Source: JAAYXE01 sp964391195 (GTDB lineage Bacteria > Chloroflexota > Anaerolineae > Anaerolineales > UBA4823). From it: a stretch of 64,000 bases of DNA. The DNA lies in NCBI GenBank assembly GCA_964391195.1, contig CAYMLG010000011.1:40110-104109 (forward strand). Reading direction: 5' to 3'. The notes beneath the pieces are model-generated. The model searched no databases and was not told the DNA's origin. It was given only the letters and a program-made list of their open reading frames with translations. The number at the start of each line of letters is the position of its first letter. The stretch's first letter is position 1. Of the stretch, positions 60,595 to 64,000 are shown piece after piece. A program made the translations under genes and the position numbers.

Positions 60595-61066
60595 TGGGAT
60601 TCCACCATGGGCGCTGCCTTGACCTTTCCTTCCATATATGCCTTGACATTCGCGAGATTTTTCACTTCCCCTTGTTGAAATGAGCGTTTCAAAAATGGTG
60701 AGAGCAAACTTAATAAACCTCGCGGGAAGAGGGTCATGGTAACTGTTAAGAGAGTTCCGGCATCCTGGCTGGATACCTGGCCGCATACCTCCATATTCAT
60801 ACCCTTCCCGCTCGCATAAACAGTCCAATCGACAAGAGGGTTGATGCAGGTATATTCACAGGTCATAGGCGGGCTTCCCTTCCATACGGCCAGGAATTTT
60901 GTGCCCACGCCGATCGGTCCTGGCGTAAGGGCTTTCAGGGAGAGCAGCCCGTCTGGGTTCCATTTGAGCTCGTTTTCGAGATCGAAGCAGAAGGTAAAGA
61001 CCTCCTCAATGGGGCATTGGATAAGATTGAATTGACAAGTTGAATCCCGTCATGGTTTGCAGCCAT
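60591..61066 (-). pseudogene. SRPBCC (polyketide cyclase/START-like) protein with N-terminal frameshift
   Basis: ATG at 61066 with AGGAG upstream gives MAANHDGIQLVNS, then the family sequence continues in another frame (FNLIQCPIEEVFTFCFDLENELKWNPD...TKFLAVWKGSPP) to TGA at 60591. The switch lies between about 61020 and 61035. The rest is a normal SRPBCC fold to VKAYMEGKVKAAP. A sequencing error or a real one-base indel are both possible. Without repair only a GTG at 60908 could start it. First gene of the redox operon. Confidence 0.75.
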
Positions 61067-61243
61067 TTGATTGCTCCTGTTGAACGATTGGTAACGCCTG
61101 TAATTCCGACAGCAATATTATGACTATAAAGACAGAAATAGTCGTCAGTATTCACACGGAGACGTATACGTATTTTTGAATCCGTATGGATGGACTACCG
61201 GAATCAGAAAATTGTATAAGCCATGCCGGGGCCCAAGAAAGAA
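61067..61243. promoter_or_regulatory. Upstream region of the redox operon
   Basis: About 180 bases between the SRPBCC start and the LuxR terminator. It should hold the operon promoter; I see AT-rich sequence and a GACAGAAATAGTCGTC stretch but no clear boxes. Confidence 0.3.
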
Positions 61244-61270
61244 AACGGCTGCACTTCAGGTGCAGCCGTT
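61244..61270 (-). terminator. Intrinsic terminator of STAND-LuxR gene
   Basis: AACGGCTGCAC, TTCAG loop and exact complement. On the minus strand it is followed by TTTTCTTTCTT, 25 bases beyond the LuxR stop. Clear rho-independent form. Confidence 0.85.
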
Positions 61271-61295
61271 GGCGATCATCTGTGTCTTTATCCGA

Positions 61296-63794
61296 TCAAG
61301 CCGGATTTCCGGTCAACTCGTGATCAACCGCCCAACGCATGACTTGGGCGCGATTGGATAAGCCCAGTTTGGCTAAGATGTGGCTTGCGTGCGTTTCGAC
61401 GGTGCGCTTGCTCAGCACCAGCGCGGCGGCGATCTCGCCGTTTGTCAGGCCCTGCCCGATCAGCCCGGCGATCTCCAGTTCGCGCCCGGTCAGGCCTGCG
61501 GGGCGTTCTGTTTCCGGCCCGGCGGCTGCCTGGGGAGTGAGGCTCAGAGCCAGGTCGACGGCCTGCTCGAGTGCCATCCCGCGCCCCCGGGCTTGTTCCG
61601 CCTGGAAGTCGCTTTCCGAGAGTCGCGCGCGAGCCTGGTCCAGGTAGCGTCCGAATTCCATCTGGGTCGCCGGCCAGGTCGAGGCGGCAGCCAGCCCGGA
61701 AACAGCTTCGGCCGCCGCCAGCAGGCGCGCTCCGGCGGCTGGCATGCCCGCCACAATTGCATAACATCCTGACCCAACCAGGACATCGATCATGCCGCGC
61801 TTATTTTGTACGTCCTGGTAAATGGCCATACTTTCCTGAAACTGAGCCCGAGCGAGCTCAACCTCTCCCAGGTGCAAGAAGGTGAATCCCAGGTTGCTCA
61901 ATATCGACGCCAGATAATGCAGTACATTCCGCTCGCGTAGCAGCGCTTCGCTATGCCTGTAATAGTCGAGAGCTTCGGAGTAATTCTGTTCCATGCGGGC
62001 CAGGTCGCCTAAGTAGTTCAGGCTGTATGCGACGCGAAACGTATCTTGATCCTTTTGGGCTACGGACAGGCCCTCGCTCCACCGTTCTCGGGCGTTCGCG
62101 TAATTCCCCATGTAGAAAGCGGTTTCCCCCTGGCTTAACAACGCCATCCCCAGGTGTAATGACGGCCCGATTTCACGATACAACTGTACCACTCGCTCGC
62201 CGGTTGCGAATGCCGCCGGGTAATCTCCCGCTGTTTTTTCACCAGAAGCCAGGCCTGCCAGGGCAAACGCCAGGACATCTTTTCCTGCATCGCCTGCCGC
62301 CTCCGCGATTGCCACTGCTTCATGCCCGTATTGCAGACTTCGCTGTCCATCGCCCAGGGACATGGCCAGAAAAGAAGCAAAAACCATGGCATTGACCCAT
62401 ACGGCAAGGGAATTCCGAGCGTCCGCACGCCTCAGCAAACGCCTGAACCATTCCAGTCCCTCTTGCAGGTTTCCGCGCATCCCCCAGTAATACATCAAGG
62501 CGCTGGCAATTCGCAAGCCCGATTCGATGCGAGGCACTTCCTGGGTGCTCCCTTTTTCACTTTCGAGCGCCCAGGCCATAGCGGAGCGCAGGTTATCGTG
62601 CTCATCGTCCAGCCAGTTAAGCCAGAGCTGCTGGTAGGTGCCGCCTAGTTTTGGCATCGCCTCTTCGGCTCGAGTCAGGAAGAGGTTTAGATGGTGGTCG
62701 CGCCAGGTCTCCGCTTCGCCAGCCTGATTCAATTTCTCGAGCAAATATTGCCGGATGGTTTCAAGCAGGCGGTAGCGGATTTTAGCCCGGCTCGTGGTTT
62801 CCGCTACGACTAAAGACTTATTCACCAGCGAGGAGATCAGGTTGAGGGTGGTTTCTCCAGGCAGCAATTCGCCGGCATAAAAGGCTTCGAGCATATCCAG
62901 AGTACAGCCGGCCGTAAACACAGACATCCGGCGAAGCAGCGCCTGTTCGCTTACCTCTAACAGGTCGTAGCTCCAGTCGATAGTTGCCCGCAGTGTACGA
63001 TGACGTGGATCGACCCCCCTCAGAGTTTCGGCGGTGAGCAGGGTAAACCGATCGTTGAGCCGGCTGGCAACTTCCTGGATGGTCAGCACATTGAGGCGGG
63101 CGCTGGCTAACTCCAGCGCCAGGGGCAATCCGTCTAACTGCCTGCAAACTTCCACGATGGCCGAGGCATTTTCAGGTGTAATACCGAATCGGGGGGAGAT
63201 GGCGCGCCCTCGTTCAAGGAGCAAACTCACCGCATCAAAGCTGGACATTTCTTGCGGATCGATGCCGCTGAGACCATTCCGTCCGGTTTCATTGCTAACC
63301 GTTGGGTAAGCCAGGCCGGATACAGGATAGATGCTTTCGCCTTCAATCCCCAGCGCCTCCCGGCTGGTCGCTAAAATGTGCAGGTTAGGAGATTGGGACA
63401 GCAGCTGCAAGATCAACTCGGCGCAGGCATCCGCAAGGTGCTCGCAGTTATCCAGAATGAGCAGCATCTGCTTTGTGCTGATGTAGTTCAGCAGAAGCTC
63501 CAATAGAGGTAGGTCTGGGGATGGGCGAATACCGAGCGCCTTAACCACGAACTGTGGGACAAGCACTGGTTCATTCAGCGAGGCGAGCTCCACCAGCCAG
63601 ATCCCGTCCACATAAAAGCTGCTGATTCGAGGCACGATCTGAAGCGCAAGCCGGGTCTTACCGCTTCCGCCAGGGCCTGTAAGTGTAACCAGGCGAGATT
63701 TGGAGAGCATTTGCTCGATTACTCTTAAATCGTCCTGTCGGCCAATAAAGCTTGTCAACTGTACGGATAGGTTGGTGCTAGCCATTTTCTTCAC
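61296..63794 (-). CDS. STAND ATPase-TPR-LuxR transcriptional regulator
   Basis: 832 residues from ATG at 63785 or 63794. NB-ARC-like ATPase (about 10-300) with Walker A TGPGGSGKTRL, Walker B MLLILDNCEHLAD, sensor ATSREALGI and GLPLALELASARL. A winged helix (about 290-360) and a long TPR region (about 400-730) follow. The C-terminal LuxR helix-turn-helix (about 770-832) reads LTGRELEIAGLIGQGLTNGEIAAALVLSKRTVETHASHILAKLGLSNR. Works as a large ligand-responsive activator of the MalT/LAL type. Unlike the other two STAND genes here, DNA binding is at the C-terminus. Target unknown. Confidence 0.93.
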   Translation of the reverse strand: MKKMASTNLSVQLTSFIGRQDDLRVIEQMLSKSRLVTLTGPGGSGKTRLALQIVPRISSFYVDGIWLVELASLNEPVLVPQFVVKALGIRPSPDLPLLELLLNYISTKQMLLILDNCEHLADACAELILQLLSQSPNLHILATSREALGIEGESIYPVSGLAYPTVSNETGRNGLSGIDPQEMSSFDAVSLLLERGRAISPRFGITPENASAIVEVCRQLDGLPLALELASARLNVLTIQEVASRLNDRFTLLTAETLRGVDPRHRTLRATIDWSYDLLEVSEQALLRRMSVFTAGCTLDMLEAFYAGELLPGETTLNLISSLVNKSLVVAETTSRAKIRYRLLETIRQYLLEKLNQAGEAETWRDHHLNLFLTRAEEAMPKLGGTYQQLWLNWLDDEHDNLRSAMAWALESEKGSTQEVPRIESGLRIASALMYYWGMRGNLQEGLEWFRRLLRRADARNSLAVWVNAMVFASFLAMSLGDGQRSLQYGHEAVAIAEAAGDAGKDVLAFALAGLASGEKTAGDYPAAFATGERVVQLYREIGPSLHLGMALLSQGETAFYMGNYANARERWSEGLSVAQKDQDTFRVAYSLNYLGDLARMEQNYSEALDYYRHSEALLRERNVLHYLASILSNLGFTFLHLGEVELARAQFQESMAIYQDVQNKRGMIDVLVGSGCYAIVAGMPAAGARLLAAAEAVSGLAAASTWPATQMEFGRYLDQARARLSESDFQAEQARGRGMALEQAVDLALSLTPQAAAGPETERPAGLTGRELEIAGLIGQGLTNGEIAAALVLSKRTVETHASHILAKLGLSNRAQVMRWAVDHELTGNPA

Positions 63795-63876
63795 TTACAC
63801 CCGCGACGAAACCAGGCTCAAATCAGCCCGACTCGATATGATGATATATTCTATCAAATTTATATAGTTATTGCAC

Positions 63877-63977
63877 TTTAAAAGCGAAATCGCCCAGCAA
63901 GTCACTGAGCGATCTGTGTCGGTGCAGCTTACGCCTCGTACGGCGCGACGTCACTGCTAAGCGGCTCTTACGTTCAG
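63877..63977 (-). ncRNA. Structured repeat B (possible RNA or terminator element)
   Basis: Second copy of the repeat at 56202-56305, same orientation; the core at 63886-63928 is identical. On the minus strand the stem is followed by TTTCGCTTTT. It lies 83 bases upstream of the LuxR start, so it probably follows a minus-strand gene outside the window. A GAGAGGG/CCCTCTC hairpin occurs immediately to its right (about 63980-63999). Confidence 0.45.
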
Positions 63978-64000
63978 CGGAGAGGGTGGGTGCCCTCTCA

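Noticed and set aside
1..64000. tRNA, rRNA, CRISPR arrays, IS transposases, phage genes
   Set aside because: I looked for TTCGA-type T-loops, regularly spaced direct repeats and transposase or integrase motifs and found none that stand up.

Overview
The window is a 64 kb piece of a draft bacterial chromosome with two runs of 100 Ns (13878-13977 and 34733-34832). The gene set points to Chloroflexota, probably Anaerolineae-like, although no rRNA or other marker gene is present to prove it. Clues are multi-domain STAND ATPase regulators, a PAS-GAF-HD-GYP protein with an RsbU-type N-terminus, a Kelch protein ending in a YLP-type tail, an amidase fused to an NBR1-like Ig domain, and a deazaflavin (F420)-type oxidoreductase. 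There is no phage, IS transposase, CRISPR array, tRNA or rRNA that I can see.

Layout. 1-3.3 kb: an FtsX-type ABC exporter (permease cut by the window edge, plus ATPase). 3.3-8.1 kb: HD-GYP sensor with a truncated phosphatase upstream of it, then a 5'-truncated Kelch protein. 8.2-16.2 kb: small stress and resistance genes (DUF2200, RibD_C/DHFR-like reductase, lipoprotein serpin, VOC protein, short UvrA-like ATPase, YCII/DGPF protein, serine hydrolase). 16.7-22 kb: a complete branched-chain amino acid ABC operon (livKHMGF) followed by a TlpA-like thioredoxin. 22-30.5 kb: single accessory genes, including a GNAT, an Imm5-like protein, a nitroreductase, a HigBA toxin-antitoxin pair with clear promoter and operator, and a MarR/DUF998 divergent pair. 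30.6-40.5 kb: an XRE-STAND-TPR regulator, SDR/DUF1772, a cluster of four RibD_C/DHFR-like paralogues, and an ABC-2 exporter pair. 41-53 kb: small DUF genes, a cell-wall amidase, an F420-type reductase, a second XRE-STAND-TPR regulator, an interrupted cupredoxin followed by an alpha/beta hydrolase, and a methyltransferase. 53-64 kb: a PKD-repeat membrane protein, an M50-like protein lacking its first zinc histidine, a putative redox operon (SRPBCC, ester cyclase, 6-TM protein, dihaem cytochrome c, DUF2269-like protein) and a STAND-LuxR regulator.

The region is rich in decayed genes: at least seven truncated, frameshifted or stop-interrupted genes are seen. It is also rich in long, often perfect hairpins between genes. 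The most notable regulatory signals are four. A pair of near-identical ECF-type promoters (TGTCAT-N17-CGAC) lies in front of the VOC and YCII/DGPF genes. A related inverted repeat lies upstream of both XRE-STAND regulators. A ~100 bp structured repeat with a 43-base identical core occurs at 56.2 and 63.9 kb. A strong sigma70 promoter with a palindromic operator precedes higBA. The first N gap is flanked by the same 55 bases on both sides and is probably an unmerged contig overlap.
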